DNA of 64,000 nt from CAVQRB01 sp963715055 (GTDB lineage Bacteria; Pseudomonadota; Alphaproteobacteria; Rhodobacterales; Rhodobacteraceae), in NCBI GenBank assembly GCA_963715055.1, contig CAVQRB010000012.1, forward strand, positions 14,944-78,943. The letters run 5' to 3'. The notes beneath the pieces are model-generated. The model was given only the letters and a program-made list of their open reading frames with translations. It ran no database searches and had not been told where the DNA came from. Below, in pieces: positions 27,507 through 36,907 of the stretch. A program made the position numbers and the translations under genes. Within the stretch, counting starts at the first letter, position 1. Each line of letters starts with the position of its first letter.

Positions 27507-28372
27507 TTCTTCACCGTACCAAAGGTCACGCCGCGCAGTAGCTGGTTCTGCAGAAGGAACGTCACAAAGAAGATCGGCAGCAGGAAGAGCGTCACGATGG
27601 CCGCCAGCAGACCGTAATCCACACCGACTTCGCCGCCCAGGGTTCGCGCCATGGCGACCGGAACCGTGCGGGTTTCGACGCCGGTCAGCAACAGCGCGAA
27701 GAGGAACTCGTTCCACGTCAGGATCAGGCCGAAGACGAAGGTGGCCGCCAAGCCAGCCAGAATCTGCGGGATGCAGAACTTGAAGAAAACCCGGCTTTCA
27801 CTGGCCCCGTCCATGCGGGCGGCATCTTCGATTTCGGGGTTCAATTCGTCGAAGAAGCTCTTCACCAACCAGACCGAGAAGGGGATGTTGAAAGCGGTAT
27901 AGAGCAGGATGATACCCCAGTAGCTGCCCGCGAGGCCGGTCAGCCGGAACATCAGGAAGATCGGAATGATCACCACGATCGGCGGCATCATGCGGGTGGT
28001 CAGAATGATGAAAAGATAGGTGTCGTTGCCGCGCAGCGGATAGCGGCTGAAGGCATAGGCCGCCAGCGTTCCGACGATCAGAGCCAGACCCACCGAGGTG
28101 CCCGCAATGAAGATCGAGTTGAAGAAATAGAGCGCCATGTCGGTGGACTGGCTGGTGCCGGTGGTGATCGAGGATCGGTAGAACACCGAAGTGAAGTTCT
28201 CCAGTGTCGGGGTGAAGAAGAGCTTTGGCGGAACCGCCAGGGCATCGGTTCTTGTCTTGAACGCGGTCAGGATGATCCAGAGCACGGGAGAGAAATAGAT
28301 CAGCCCCACGAGGCCGGTGATCAAGGTGTATCCCCAGCCTGCCTTGCCGATTTCACGATATGTGCGGGCCAT
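27503..28372 (-). CDS. Sugar ABC transporter permease (MalG type)
   Basis: 289 aa, ATG 28372 overlapping the upstream permease stop. The frame remains open upstream, but that part is a shadow of the other permease. Six predicted membrane segments and the EAA coupling loop (EDAARMDGASESRVFFKFCI) that docks on the ATPase. Two-permease importer with the next gene. Confidence 0.93.
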   Translation of the reverse strand: MARTYREIGKAGWGYTLITGLVGLIYFSPVLWIILTAFKTRTDALAVPPKLFFTPTLENFTSVFYRSSITTGTSQSTDMALYFFNSIFIAGTSVGLALIVGTLAAYAFSRYPLRGNDTYLFIILTTRMMPPIVVIIPIFLMFRLTGLAGSYWGIILLYTAFNIPFSVWLVKSFFDELNPEIEDAARMDGASESRVFFKFCIPQILAGLAATFVFGLILTWNEFLFALLLTGVETRTVPVAMARTLGGEVGVDYGLLAAIVTLFLLPIFFVTFLLQNQLLRGVTFGTVKK

Positions 28373-29289
28373 CAGTCGACCTCCTGTGCGCGGCGGTTCA
28401 CCGAATAGAGATAGAGGTTGGTCAGAACGACCACGATGAAGAGGACAATGTAGGCAAGGGCCGAAGACTGGCTTGTCCGGAAGAACTGGAACGCGGTCCG
28501 GTAGAGGTAGACGGCAATGGTCTCGGTCGAACTGCCGGGGCCCCCTTCGGTGATGATGTAGACGATGTCGAAGAGCTTGAAGGTTTCGATGGTGCGAAAC
28601 AGAACCGCGAGCAGCAGCAGGCTCTTGATGTAGGGAAAAGTGATCGTCCAGAACGTCCGCCAACTGCTGGCGCGGTCGATTTCGGCCGCCTCGTAGAGGT
28701 ACTTCGGCACGCTGACGAGGCCGGCCAGCACCAGGAGCATCACAAAGGGCGACCACATCCAGGCATCGGCGATAACGATCCCGATGATCGCGCCGGTGGC
28801 CGACCCCAGAAGCACGAACCTGTCGTCGGAGAAATGATTGAGAAGGTAGCTGACGACACCGAAGGTCGGCTCGTAAAAGAGCTTGAAGAAGACACCGACG
28901 GATACGAAGGAAAGCATCATCGGCGTCAGCACCAGCATCAGGACGATCCGGCGCATCGGAAACGCCTTGGCGAACATCAGGGCCAAAAGAAACCCGACGA
29001 TAAGTTGCAGGATCACGGAAGACCCGACGATGATCGCGGTGGTCTGAAACCTTTCCCAGACCTTGTCGTCCGTCAGCACGTCCTGGTAGTTCTCCAGACC
29101 TTGGAATGAAGGCACTCTGAGCGAGTTGGCCTTGAAGTTGAAGAAACTCAGCCCGAAGGACCAGAGCAAGGGAAAGATGTTCATGACGAAGAGGATCGTG
29201 ATCGCCGGGGTGACCAGGAGTGCACCACGACGTTTCGGATCCAGGAGCCATGCGCCAAATCCACCGGTTCTGCTTGCAGCTTCTGCCAT
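28372..29289 (-). CDS. Sugar ABC transporter permease (MalF type)
   Basis: 305 aa, six membrane segments, beginning with LLVTPAITILFVMNIFPLLW. The EAA loop reads YEAAEIDRASSWRTFWTIT. Follows the binding-protein gene after an 82-base gap that contains a strong hairpin, which probably lowers permease expression relative to the binding protein. Confidence 0.93.
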   Translation of the reverse strand: MAEAASRTGGFGAWLLDPKRRGALLVTPAITILFVMNIFPLLWSFGLSFFNFKANSLRVPSFQGLENYQDVLTDDKVWERFQTTAIIVGSSVILQLIVGFLLALMFAKAFPMRRIVLMLVLTPMMLSFVSVGVFFKLFYEPTFGVVSYLLNHFSDDRFVLLGSATGAIIGIVIADAWMWSPFVMLLVLAGLVSVPKYLYEAAEIDRASSWRTFWTITFPYIKSLLLLAVLFRTIETFKLFDIVYIITEGGPGSSTETIAVYLYRTAFQFFRTSQSSALAYIVLFIVVVLTNLYLYSVNRRAQEVD

Positions 29290-29333
29290 CTGATACCTGC
29301 CCCGTGCATTGTAGAATTTTTACCAAAGAAACG

Positions 29334-29359
29334 GGAGCCCGGGCACGAACCCGGGCTCC
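29334..29359 (-). terminator. Strong intercistronic hairpin (partial terminator or mRNA stabiliser)
   Basis: Perfect 10-bp GC-rich stem GGAGCCCGGG / CCCGGGCTCC with a 6-base loop, in the gap between the binding-protein gene and the first permease. On the leftward transcript it is followed by CGTTTCTTT, a weak T-run, so it likely terminates partly or protects the upstream mRNA, as in malE-malF. Confidence 0.75.
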
Positions 29360-29371
29360 TTTGTTGTCAGG

Positions 29372-30832
29372 TCACTGGATGTAGCCGCCGTCTTCAAGCA
29401 GCTCCTGCTGGAATTCTGCCACGGAATCGAGTGCTTCCTTTGCGCCGATCTGGCCGGTGATGGCCTTGTCGAACTCTTCCTGTTGCTGGGTCAGCATTTC
29501 GAAGAACTCCGGAATGTGCCAGACGTCCTTCTGCCAGTCGATCATTTCGACATGCGCGCGGTTCCACGGGCGCAGATCGTTGTAGGTCGGATCAGCCATG
29601 ACGCTCATGCGCCCTGACTGGCCGCCGTTCCTGACCGCCTCAAGCTGGGTCTCCGGGCTCAGCCACCACTTCACCACGTTCAGCGCTTCATTGACCACTT
29701 CGTCGCTGTTCCAGGTCGTCAGGACAAACGGCTGACCGCCAATGTTGCCTGTCCGGTCGATGGTGCCGTCTGCCTTGCGGGTGCCCGGCGCGGGTCCGAA
29801 GGCAGCCTTGTCATGAACCTTGGAGGCGCTGGGATCGAGCACGGGTTCGCCGAGGCCAACCCAGTCGATGATCGCACCGACCTTGCCCTGCATGAAAAGG
29901 TCCTGGATCACGAAGATGTCCATCTGACCGGTCTGCGCGACCGGCGGCATGTATTTCAGGTAAGACAGGTACTCGTCGAAAGCGGCAACCGCCACATCCG
30001 AGTTCACGACACCTTCGGCTTGCGCTTCAGGGGCCTTGGATTCATCCCAGATGTCCCCGCCCTGCTGCCAGATGAAGGCGTTGATCTGCATCGTGGAGAA
30101 GTCGTAGCCTTTGCCCGCCTGAAAGGCGATGCCATAGAAGTCATCGTCCAGCGTTTCTCCCGCAAGCATCTCTCCTTTGCTGCGCTGGAAGAATTCGCCG
30201 ATCTGGCCCCACTTGGTCCAGTCGGTATCCTGCCAGTCCTCGTAGCTGCAAGGCAGGTTGGTTCCGTATTTCGCCTGGAAGTCCGCCATTTCGCCTTCGT
30301 TGCAGAAGATGTCTTCGCGGTAGTAGGTCACATAGGTATCCGGGAACTGCGGGAATCCGTAGTAGTTCACACCCGGTGCCGGTACTTCGCCCGCCTCCTC
30401 CAGCTGTGCCCGCGTCCGGTGCGGATAGGTCGAATAGGCCGATACCAGCGCGGGATGAAGATCCTGCATGATCGCCTTCAACTCGGGGTCTTCGTTGATC
30501 TTGTCGGTGAGGTTCAGGTAATACCCGCCCTCGACGAAGGCTCCGAGCCACTGGCTGTCGGTTACGATCATCTGGTACTTCTGCTCACCCGAGGTCAATG
30601 AGGCCGCCACGCGCTCATAGAAGCTCGGCCAAGGGATGAAGTCCATTTCCAGAACCGTGTTGCCGCCATTGGGCGATTTGTAGGTCTGGTCGAAGTACTC
30701 CTTCATGAACCTTGTCGGCGGCCAGTCGGGTGCCGCCATGGTGATCGTGATGTCTTGAGCGATCGCGGGTGCTCCGCTCAGGCCTGCGGCAAGGGTCGTC
30801 GCCCCCAACAGGCCGGAAATTAAAGTACGCAT
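29372..30832 (-). CDS. Sugar ABC transporter substrate-binding protein (family 1)
   Basis: 486 aa, ATG behind GGAGGAAAG. Signal peptide MRTLISGLLGATTLAAGLSG with cleavage near AIA-Q. Large Asp/Trp-rich mature protein with WPSFYERVAASLTSGE and a late EFFEMLTQQQEEFDKAI typical of family-1 sugar/polyol-binding proteins. Delivers substrate to the two permeases. The substrate is probably a polyol or pentose/tetrose, judging from the neighbouring kinases. Confidence 0.92.
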   Translation of the reverse strand: MRTLISGLLGATTLAAGLSGAPAIAQDITITMAAPDWPPTRFMKEYFDQTYKSPNGGNTVLEMDFIPWPSFYERVAASLTSGEQKYQMIVTDSQWLGAFVEGGYYLNLTDKINEDPELKAIMQDLHPALVSAYSTYPHRTRAQLEEAGEVPAPGVNYYGFPQFPDTYVTYYREDIFCNEGEMADFQAKYGTNLPCSYEDWQDTDWTKWGQIGEFFQRSKGEMLAGETLDDDFYGIAFQAGKGYDFSTMQINAFIWQQGGDIWDESKAPEAQAEGVVNSDVAVAAFDEYLSYLKYMPPVAQTGQMDIFVIQDLFMQGKVGAIIDWVGLGEPVLDPSASKVHDKAAFGPAPGTRKADGTIDRTGNIGGQPFVLTTWNSDEVVNEALNVVKWWLSPETQLEAVRNGGQSGRMSVMADPTYNDLRPWNRAHVEMIDWQKDVWHIPEFFEMLTQQQEEFDKAITGQIGAKEALDSVAEFQQELLEDGGYIQ

Positions 30833-30883
30833 GTCTTTCCTCCACTTGTTGCTAGTTGATATTATTTTGTTTTATCTGCTCAC

Positions 30884-31981
30884 CTAGGGTTCGGCCTCCA
30901 CCGCGATGCCCAACCGTCGGCCGCTGGCGCGGTCAAAGAAGTGCAAGTCCCGGGGGTTGAAAGCCACGTCGATTTCGTCGCCAACCGAATACCGCGCGGC
31001 GACCTCTTCACGCAGAACCATTTTCAGCTCCACGCCTTGTGCGGCAACGTCGAAGACCGTAACGTCGCCAAGCGGTTCCGTCAGATGTATCTTGGCGGCG
31101 AAGCGCGTCTCGCCTGCGCCGCCGCCATCCGCCAGAACGATATCGTTCGGACGCAGGCCAACCGCCAGATCATGCCCTGTCGGCACGCCCGAAGCTGCAA
31201 CCGGGGTCGGCAGGAACGGCAGGGACAGCGATCCATCGGCCCGCGCCGTCGCCGACAGGATATTGATCGGCGGAGAGCCGACCATGCGCGCCACATAGAG
31301 GCTGTCGGGCACGCCGTAGAGATCGCGCGGCGTGCCGATGGCAACCACGCGCCCCTCCTCGATCACGCCAACCCTTTGCCCCATCGTGAGCGCCTCAAGT
31401 TGGTCCGGCGTCGCGTAAAGCATGGTCATGCCAAGTTCGCGGTGCAGACGCTTGAATTCCGCGCGCATTTCGTGACGCAGTTTTGCATCAAGGTTGGTCA
31501 ACGGCTCATCCAGCAGCAACAGTTTCGGGCGCCGCACGATCGCGCGGCCAATGGCCACCCGTTGCTGCTCGCCGCCCGAAAGCGTTGTCGGTTTGCGCTT
31601 GAGCGTATGCGTGATGCGCAACAGTTCGGAGACTTCGCCGACCCGCTTCCTGATCTCACTCTCCGCGATGCCGTCGCGGCGCAGCGGATGCGCAACGTTT
31701 TCTGCCACAGACATATGGGGGTAAAGAGCAAAGGTCTGAAATATCATGGAGATACCCCGGTTCTGCACCGGCGCATCTGCCAGATTGCGGCCATCGAACC
31801 ACACCTCGCCCCGCTTGAGGTCTTCCAACCCGGAAATCGCGCGCAGGGTCGTTGTCTTGCCGGAGGACGAGGGCCCGAGAAGGCAGAAGAATTCTCCATC
31901 TGCCACGTCAAAGCTCATGTCTTCGAGCGCGACGACACTGCCGAACTCGCGCCGCAGGTTTTTCACTCGTAATTCAGACAC
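30884..31981 (-). CDS. Sugar ABC transporter ATPase lacking the H-loop histidine
   Basis: 365 aa from a GTG at 31981. Walker A GPSSSGKTTT, Q-loop IFQTFALYP, signature LSGGEQQRV, Walker B LLLLDEP. The H-loop normally reads THD but here is YATPDQLEAL, so the switch His is Pro (codon CCG). C-terminal regulatory domain of the UgpC/MalK type. First gene of the transporter operon, 147 bases after the LacI gene. Confidence 0.92.
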   Translation of the reverse strand: MSELRVKNLRREFGSVVALEDMSFDVADGEFFCLLGPSSSGKTTTLRAISGLEDLKRGEVWFDGRNLADAPVQNRGISMIFQTFALYPHMSVAENVAHPLRRDGIAESEIRKRVGEVSELLRITHTLKRKPTTLSGGEQQRVAIGRAIVRRPKLLLLDEPLTNLDAKLRHEMRAEFKRLHRELGMTMLYATPDQLEALTMGQRVGVIEEGRVVAIGTPRDLYGVPDSLYVARMVGSPPINILSATARADGSLSLPFLPTPVAASGVPTGHDLAVGLRPNDIVLADGGGAGETRFAAKIHLTEPLGDVTVFDVAAQGVELKMVLREEVAARYSVGDEIDVAFNPRDLHFFDRASGRRLGIAVEAEP

Positions 31982-32128
31982 GTGGTGGCACCCTTTCCTG
32001 ATCCGCCTTGCAGTGATTGCGCGCGATCTGTGTTGCGATGCTCATCAGCCTCGCCAAGACGACTGCGTCGCAGGCCCGATGCCCGGTCGTTGTTGTCACC
32101 ACATATCCCCTTCGCATCTGCCCTTGCC

Positions 32129-33151
32129 TCACGGCAGATTATCCCTGACAAAAATCTCTATTCTGATCCGTTCCTGGCTTTCATTGATCGCTGCGTTTTC
32201 CGCGAGGGCCTTGAGAACGCGAATTGCGCTGCGCACCTCATGGCTCGGGTCCTGTACCAGCACCGCATCGATAACGCCCGACATCAATGCATTGCGCGTG
32301 TGGTCCGAAAGCTCCGTCGTGACCACACGGATATCGGGTTGCACGACTTTCATCGCTTCGATCACACCACGGGTACCGCCACCCAAACTGTAGAGCCCAA
32401 CGATGTTGCGGTTCTGGGCCAGCAGCTTTGACAGCTTTTCATCCACAACCCCTGCCAGTTCCTCCCCCTCGATCCAGGGCAGAACATTCAAATGAGGGCA
32501 CTCCGCCCGCATCACTTGCTCGAACCCCATGCGCCTTTCCACATGGTCACGCAGAATGCCCGACCCGGCAACAACCGCAACATCACCCTTTGGCGCCGAC
32601 ACGAAGCGCTTCAGCAGGCTTGCCGCAACCCGACCGGCGGCAACATTGTCGATGCCGATAAACCTCTCACGGGCCGAGTTCGGCACGTCGGAAATGAAGG
32701 TCACCACATGAACGCCGCGACTGCGCAGCCGGTTGATAACATCCCTCACTGCCTGGCTTTCGATGGCAACGATTGCCACACCATCGCCGATCTCGTCGCC
32801 CATTTCGTCGATGGCCGCCACGATGGCATCCGGGTTCAGCGGTGGCACCGCGATCATCCTGATGTCGATTCGCTTCTTGGGCGCCTCCAGCCGGGCTGCT
32901 TCTATCTCTTGACGTACATCGCTGAAAAACGCCGTCTCTCCCGCCGGTACAATGAACGTGAACCGATAGTTTTTTCGACGCGCCAGATCGGCCGCCGCCT
33001 GATCTCTTACGAAACTCAACTCCTTCATCGCGGAGTGCACCTTGTCTATGGTGCCCTGGCTCACGCCCTTGCGCTGATTGAGAACCCGGTCAACGGTTGC
33101 CAAGCTGACACCAGCAGCTTTTGCAACGTCTTGCGCTGTGACCCGGTTCAT
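32129..33151 (-). CDS. LacI-family transcriptional regulator
   Basis: 340 aa, ATG after AGGGAGGAAAA. N-terminal helix-turn-helix VTAQDVAKAAGVSLATVDRV with the LacI hinge region, then a periplasmic-binding-protein-like sensor domain (VVTFISDVPNSARERFIGID; NIVGLYSLGGGTRGVIEA). Sits between the ABC operon and fucU, so it probably senses the transported sugar and represses both sides. Candidate ligand of the 24-bp palindrome at 19809. Confidence 0.93.
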   Translation of the reverse strand: MNRVTAQDVAKAAGVSLATVDRVLNQRKGVSQGTIDKVHSAMKELSFVRDQAAADLARRKNYRFTFIVPAGETAFFSDVRQEIEAARLEAPKKRIDIRMIAVPPLNPDAIVAAIDEMGDEIGDGVAIVAIESQAVRDVINRLRSRGVHVVTFISDVPNSARERFIGIDNVAAGRVAASLLKRFVSAPKGDVAVVAGSGILRDHVERRMGFEQVMRAECPHLNVLPWIEGEELAGVVDEKLSKLLAQNRNIVGLYSLGGGTRGVIEAMKVVQPDIRVVTTELSDHTRNALMSGVIDAVLVQDPSHEVRSAIRVLKALAENAAINESQERIRIEIFVRDNLP

Positions 33152-33172
33152 TTTTCCTCCCTTTGCGATAAA

Positions 33173-33202
33173 GGTTGATGTAGTAAATGATGTGCGTCAA
33201 CC
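33173..33202. promoter_or_regulatory. Inverted repeat in the lacI/fucU divergent promoter
   Basis: GGTTGA and TCAACC, separated by 18 bases, lie just upstream of the LacI-type start. Possible autoregulatory operator; short arms, so uncertain. Confidence 0.35.
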
Positions 33203-33245
33203 AAAAAGGTAGCGAATATACCTCAAGAATGAAAGATGCCGACCT

Positions 33246-33680
33246 ATGCTCATTGGAATTGACCCCGCCCTGACACCGGACCTGCTGCGCCATCTGCGCG
33301 CCATGGGTCATGGAGACCAACTGGTGATTGCAGACGCCAATTTTCCGGCCGAGAGTTGTGCAAATCGCATCGAGCGGCTCGCCGGTGTCTCAGCCACCGA
33401 AGCGTTGCGTGCGATTCTCTCCATCATGCCACTGGATACCTTCGTCGAGGCCCCTGCCCGCACCATGCAGGTCGTCGGCGATCCGAGCGGGCGACCGGAT
33501 ATCGTTGTGGAATTCCAGAACATCATTAATGAGGTTGCCGACAATCCCTGCACGGTGCAGGGGATCGAGCGTCACGACTTTTACCGCGTGGCTGAAAAGA
33601 CCTACTGCGTGGTGCAGACGTCCGAAACACGGCTCTACGGCAACATCATCCTGTCAAAGGGCATCGTGCCCCCGTCTTGA
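33246..33680 (+). CDS. RbsD/FucU-family sugar mutarotase
   Basis: 144 aa, the usual size. MGHGDQLVIADANFP holds the catalytic His and Asp of FucU, which interconverts sugar anomers, and the C-terminal RLYGNIILSKG motif completes the active site. It reads away from the LacI gene. It would speed entry of the imported reducing sugar into the pathway. Confidence 0.9.
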   Translation: MLIGIDPALTPDLLRHLRAMGHGDQLVIADANFPAESCANRIERLAGVSATEALRAILSIMPLDTFVEAPARTMQVVGDPSGRPDIVVEFQNIINEVADNPCTVQGIERHDFYRVAEKTYCVVQTSETRLYGNIILSKGIVPPS

Positions 33681-33738
33681 GCGCGTTTCAGAAAACTCTC
33701 GTCGCATCTCAGATCTGCAAGAGAGGCGCGGAGGGCTT

Positions 33739-35481
33739 TCACCGACCCAAGGCGGCCCAGGCTTTCAGCAGCACGGCGGCGGATTCCGCACCGGGGTCGG
33801 CATGACCTTTCGAACGGGCACCCAATTTCTTCGACCGGCCCATCTGGCTGAGCAGATCTTTCGTCGACGCGGCCCCCAAGGTCGCCGCCTGCGCCGCCGC
33901 CGTCAGGCAGTCGGCCCAGGCGCCATCTTGCTCCAGCTCGGCGCGGGCCGCAGCCGCTGCAGGAGCCCAGGCATCCACCATGGTTTTCTGACCTGGAGAC
34001 GCACCGCCGCGCTGCTGAATGCCGCGGACCATGCCCTCCAGCCAAAGCACAAGCGCCTCCGCGTCAAGGTTGAGCCGGTCTGAAACCGCGTGCCCGGCGG
34101 CCTGAAAACCGGAACTGTAAAGCGGGCCGACAGATGCGCCAACCGATCCAAGAAAGGCCTCCGCGATGTCATCGCACATCTCGCTGATCGTGACGGTCGC
34201 ATCGGTGGTGTCCAGAACCGTCTGAACGGCCTTCCAGCCGATCTCCATTGTCAGCCCGTGATCCCCGTCGCCTATGGCGCCGTCCAGCGCATTCAAACGC
34301 TCCCGATCTGCCTGTATCGCGCCGAGCGAGGCTGCCATCAGGTCACGAAACCGGGCCGGAGTGATGTCGCCTTCGGTTTTCAACCGGCTCCGGTCGATGG
34401 ACTGTCTGGCCTTTGGTTTTTTTCGCGCCTGCCGCGCCCGGATGGGCGCGCCTTGCTCGGTCGCATTCTGACCGACACGCAGTGCAGGCGTTTCGCATGG
34501 ATGATCGAGCCATCTGGTCAGGTCATCGTCCAGCTTCATGACCGTGATCGATGCCCCTTCCATATCGAGCGAGGTGCAATACTCGCCGACCCAGCTCATG
34601 TGAATTTCGACACTGCGTTTACCCAGCACCTGTGCGACGCGACGATGCAGGATATAGAGTTCCAACAGGCTGGTGGAGCCAAGCCCGTTGACAAGAACCG
34701 CAACCCGGTCGCCCTGCTTGAGGTCCAGCTCCTCGACAATCGGTCCAAGCAGCTTGTCCGCCACGGCATCGGCGCTGCCGGCAGGGCCGCGCTCGACCCC
34801 CGGCTCGCCATGGATACCCATGCCGATCTCCATCTCGCCCGCAGGCAGTTCGAAGTTGACCTTGCCCGTCTGCGGCATGGTGCAGGCGGAAAGGGCAACG
34901 CCCATGGTGCGCGTGGCGTCATTGGCCCGGCGCGAAGCCGCTTCCACGTCTTCCAGTGACAGGCCAAGATCCGCCGCGGCGCCAGCGATCTTGAACACGA
35001 AGAAATCGCCCGCAATTCCGCGACGCTCGTGGATCCGGTCGTTGGGCGCGGAGGCGATATCATCGGTAACGACAAAGGACCGAGCGGTGATGCCATGCTC
35101 GCCGAGCCCTTCTTCGGCCATGCCGAAGTTCATCACGTCGCCCGTATAGTTGCCGTAAAGGAACAACACTCCCGCCCCGCCATCCGCGGCAAAGCCCGCA
35201 TCCATGATCTGGGAAGGCGAGGGAGACGCGAAAATATTGCCCAAAGGTGCTGCATCGGCCAGCCCCCGACCGACATAGCCCGCAAAGGCGGGCTCATGCC
35301 CCGAGCCGCCGCCGACAACGATCCCGACCTTGCCCTCCCTGGGCCCGTTTCGTGCGACAATCGCGCGGCCCGTCTCCCCCTGCACACAAAGATACTGCGG
35401 GTGTGCGGTGATCATACCCTCGATCAGCTGTTCAATCAGCGCATCCGGGTCATTGATCAGCTTCCTGCGCTGCGTCGTCAT
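33739..35481 (-). CDS. DhaK-DhaL fusion kinase, erythrulose/dihydroxyacetone type
   Basis: 580 aa, ATG after GGGAGG. DhaK half: VGGGSGHEPAFAGYVGRG and IHGEPG with the substrate-binding His. DhaL half: AIGDGDHGLTMEIG and SVGASVGPLYSSG. A ~30-residue basic linker (ARQARKKPKARQ) joins them. It follows an RpiB-like and a triosephosphate-isomerase gene in one operon, the gene set known for L-/D-erythrulose breakdown (LerK/DerK kinases), so erythrulose is a likelier substrate than dihydroxyacetone. Confidence 0.9.
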   Translation of the reverse strand: MTTQRRKLINDPDALIEQLIEGMITAHPQYLCVQGETGRAIVARNGPREGKVGIVVGGGSGHEPAFAGYVGRGLADAAPLGNIFASPSPSQIMDAGFAADGGAGVLFLYGNYTGDVMNFGMAEEGLGEHGITARSFVVTDDIASAPNDRIHERRGIAGDFFVFKIAGAAADLGLSLEDVEAASRRANDATRTMGVALSACTMPQTGKVNFELPAGEMEIGMGIHGEPGVERGPAGSADAVADKLLGPIVEELDLKQGDRVAVLVNGLGSTSLLELYILHRRVAQVLGKRSVEIHMSWVGEYCTSLDMEGASITVMKLDDDLTRWLDHPCETPALRVGQNATEQGAPIRARQARKKPKARQSIDRSRLKTEGDITPARFRDLMAASLGAIQADRERLNALDGAIGDGDHGLTMEIGWKAVQTVLDTTDATVTISEMCDDIAEAFLGSVGASVGPLYSSGFQAAGHAVSDRLNLDAEALVLWLEGMVRGIQQRGGASPGQKTMVDAWAPAAAAARAELEQDGAWADCLTAAAQAATLGAASTKDLLSQMGRSKKLGARSKGHADPGAESAAVLLKAWAALGR

Positions 35482-35568
35482 GAGATAAGGCCTCCCTTTT
35501 TCAACAGGTTAAAGAACGAAACTCGGCGGCGCCAAGCGAAATCCATCTGCGCGCACGGCATCGCGTTT

Positions 35569-36024
35569 TCACTTTCTGGTGTATTTGTCATTCACCGCGT
35601 TGATTGCTGCAACATTGGCAGCCGATCGCCCCTCGGGGTCGAATGAGGCCGACAGAAAGGCGTCTGCGATGTCCTTGGCCAGTTCAGGCCCGATCACCCG
35701 CGCGCCCATGGTGATGATCTGCGCATTGTTGGAGGTGGCAGCTTTTGCCGCAGAATAGGTATCGTGACATTGCGCGGCACGGATGCCCGCGACCTTGTTG
35801 GCGGCAATCTGCACGCCGATCCCCGTGCCGCAGACGAGAATGGCCCTGTCATACTCTCCGGCCATGATGGCGGTGGCCACGCGATCGGAGAGGTTGGCAT
35901 AGAACGCATCCACGTGCCCCTCGACGCGCGAGACATGGTGTACCTCATGGCGATCCCCGAGGTGGTCCGCAAGAATGGCCGCAAGACCCTCGCCAGCACT
36001 GTCTCCGGCAACTGCAATCTTCAT
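35569..36024 (-). CDS. RpiB/LacAB-family sugar-phosphate isomerase
   Basis: 151 aa. GDSAGEGLAAILADHL at the start, CGTGIGVQIAANKVAGIRAA with the catalytic Cys, then CHDTYSAAKAATSNNAQIIT. These are RpiB features. Coupled by ATGA to the triosephosphate-isomerase gene. In tetritol pathways the RpiB homologue (EryI/DerI) interconverts D-erythrulose-4-phosphate and D-erythrose-4-phosphate; that role is likely here. Confidence 0.9.
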   Translation of the reverse strand: MKIAVAGDSAGEGLAAILADHLGDRHEVHHVSRVEGHVDAFYANLSDRVATAIMAGEYDRAILVCGTGIGVQIAANKVAGIRAAQCHDTYSAAKAATSNNAQIITMGARVIGPELAKDIADAFLSASFDPEGRSAANVAAINAVNDKYTRK

Positions 36025-36809
36025 GTCTTCTCCTTTTGCGCATCCAGCACCGCGGCACAGCGGCCGATGATATCGATGTATCCTTCCACAGCCCAGGCGG
36101 CGCGACCGATGAACAACCCGTCAACGTGCGGGCGGCAGATCAGCTCCTGACAGTTTTCGGCGGTAACCGATCCGCCGTAAAGGCAGGGTACCGCCTTGCC
36201 AACAACCTCCCGCGCCACGGCAATGATTTCCGCATGGCGGGCATCGGCATAATCCGGGGTCGCCGGGACCCCGCCTCCGCCGATGGCCCAGACCGGTTCA
36301 TAGGCCAGCAGGACCGGACGGGATTTCTGTTCATCCCGCAGATGGCCGAGCGCGTGGCGCACTTGTGTCTCAAGCCGCGATTGCGCCAGCCCGGCATCAC
36401 GCTCAGCCAGGGTTTCGCCGATGCAAACCAGAGGGATCAATCCGTTCCTGACGGCAGCTTCGACTTTCAGCCCCACCGTATGATCGGTTTCGCCAAAATG
36501 CGCCCGCCGCTCGGAATGACCGATCTCCACCATGTCGAGGCCGCAGTCGACCAGCATGGAGGCGGAGATCTCTCCCGTCCAGGCGCCGGCGTCTTCCCAG
36601 TGCATGTTTTGCGCACCGACCAGAACCGGGGTGTGCACGAGGCGCGCCTTGACCTGACGCGCGGTGGTGAAAGGCGGAATGACAAAGCGTTGGAGTGACA
36701 AGTTGCATGTCGATGGTTCTTGCGCGAGCCGCTCGGCAAACCGCTCGGCTTCTGCAAGCGACTTGTTCATTTTCCAGCTTGTGCCGATCCACTTTCTCGC
36801 AGCTACCAT
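36021..36809 (-). CDS. Triosephosphate isomerase family protein
   Basis: 262 aa. Catalytic residues are all visible: Lys in SWKMNK, His in EIGHSERR, Glu in AYEPVWAIGGG, and the phosphate loop GGSV. As a second, catabolic TIM next to an RpiB and a DhaK, it is more likely an L-erythrulose-1-phosphate isomerase (EryH/LerI type) than the glycolytic enzyme. Confidence 0.9.
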   Translation of the reverse strand: MVAARKWIGTSWKMNKSLAEAERFAERLAQEPSTCNLSLQRFVIPPFTTARQVKARLVHTPVLVGAQNMHWEDAGAWTGEISASMLVDCGLDMVEIGHSERRAHFGETDHTVGLKVEAAVRNGLIPLVCIGETLAERDAGLAQSRLETQVRHALGHLRDEQKSRPVLLAYEPVWAIGGGGVPATPDYADARHAEIIAVAREVVGKAVPCLYGGSVTAENCQELICRPHVDGLFIGRAAWAVEGYIDIIGRCAAVLDAQKEKT

Positions 36810-36907
36810 ACCCGATCACCTGTCTTGAGGTGCGCTGATCATGCCCGGATGCATCCTTGCGTCCGAGAGAAGACGATCAATTGCCGTCGCCCTCTCCTCT
36901 GACGGTC

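Noticed and set aside
28360..29109. 249-codon plus-strand frame opposite the MalF-type permease
   Set aside because: Shadow of the permease; charged low-complexity translation.
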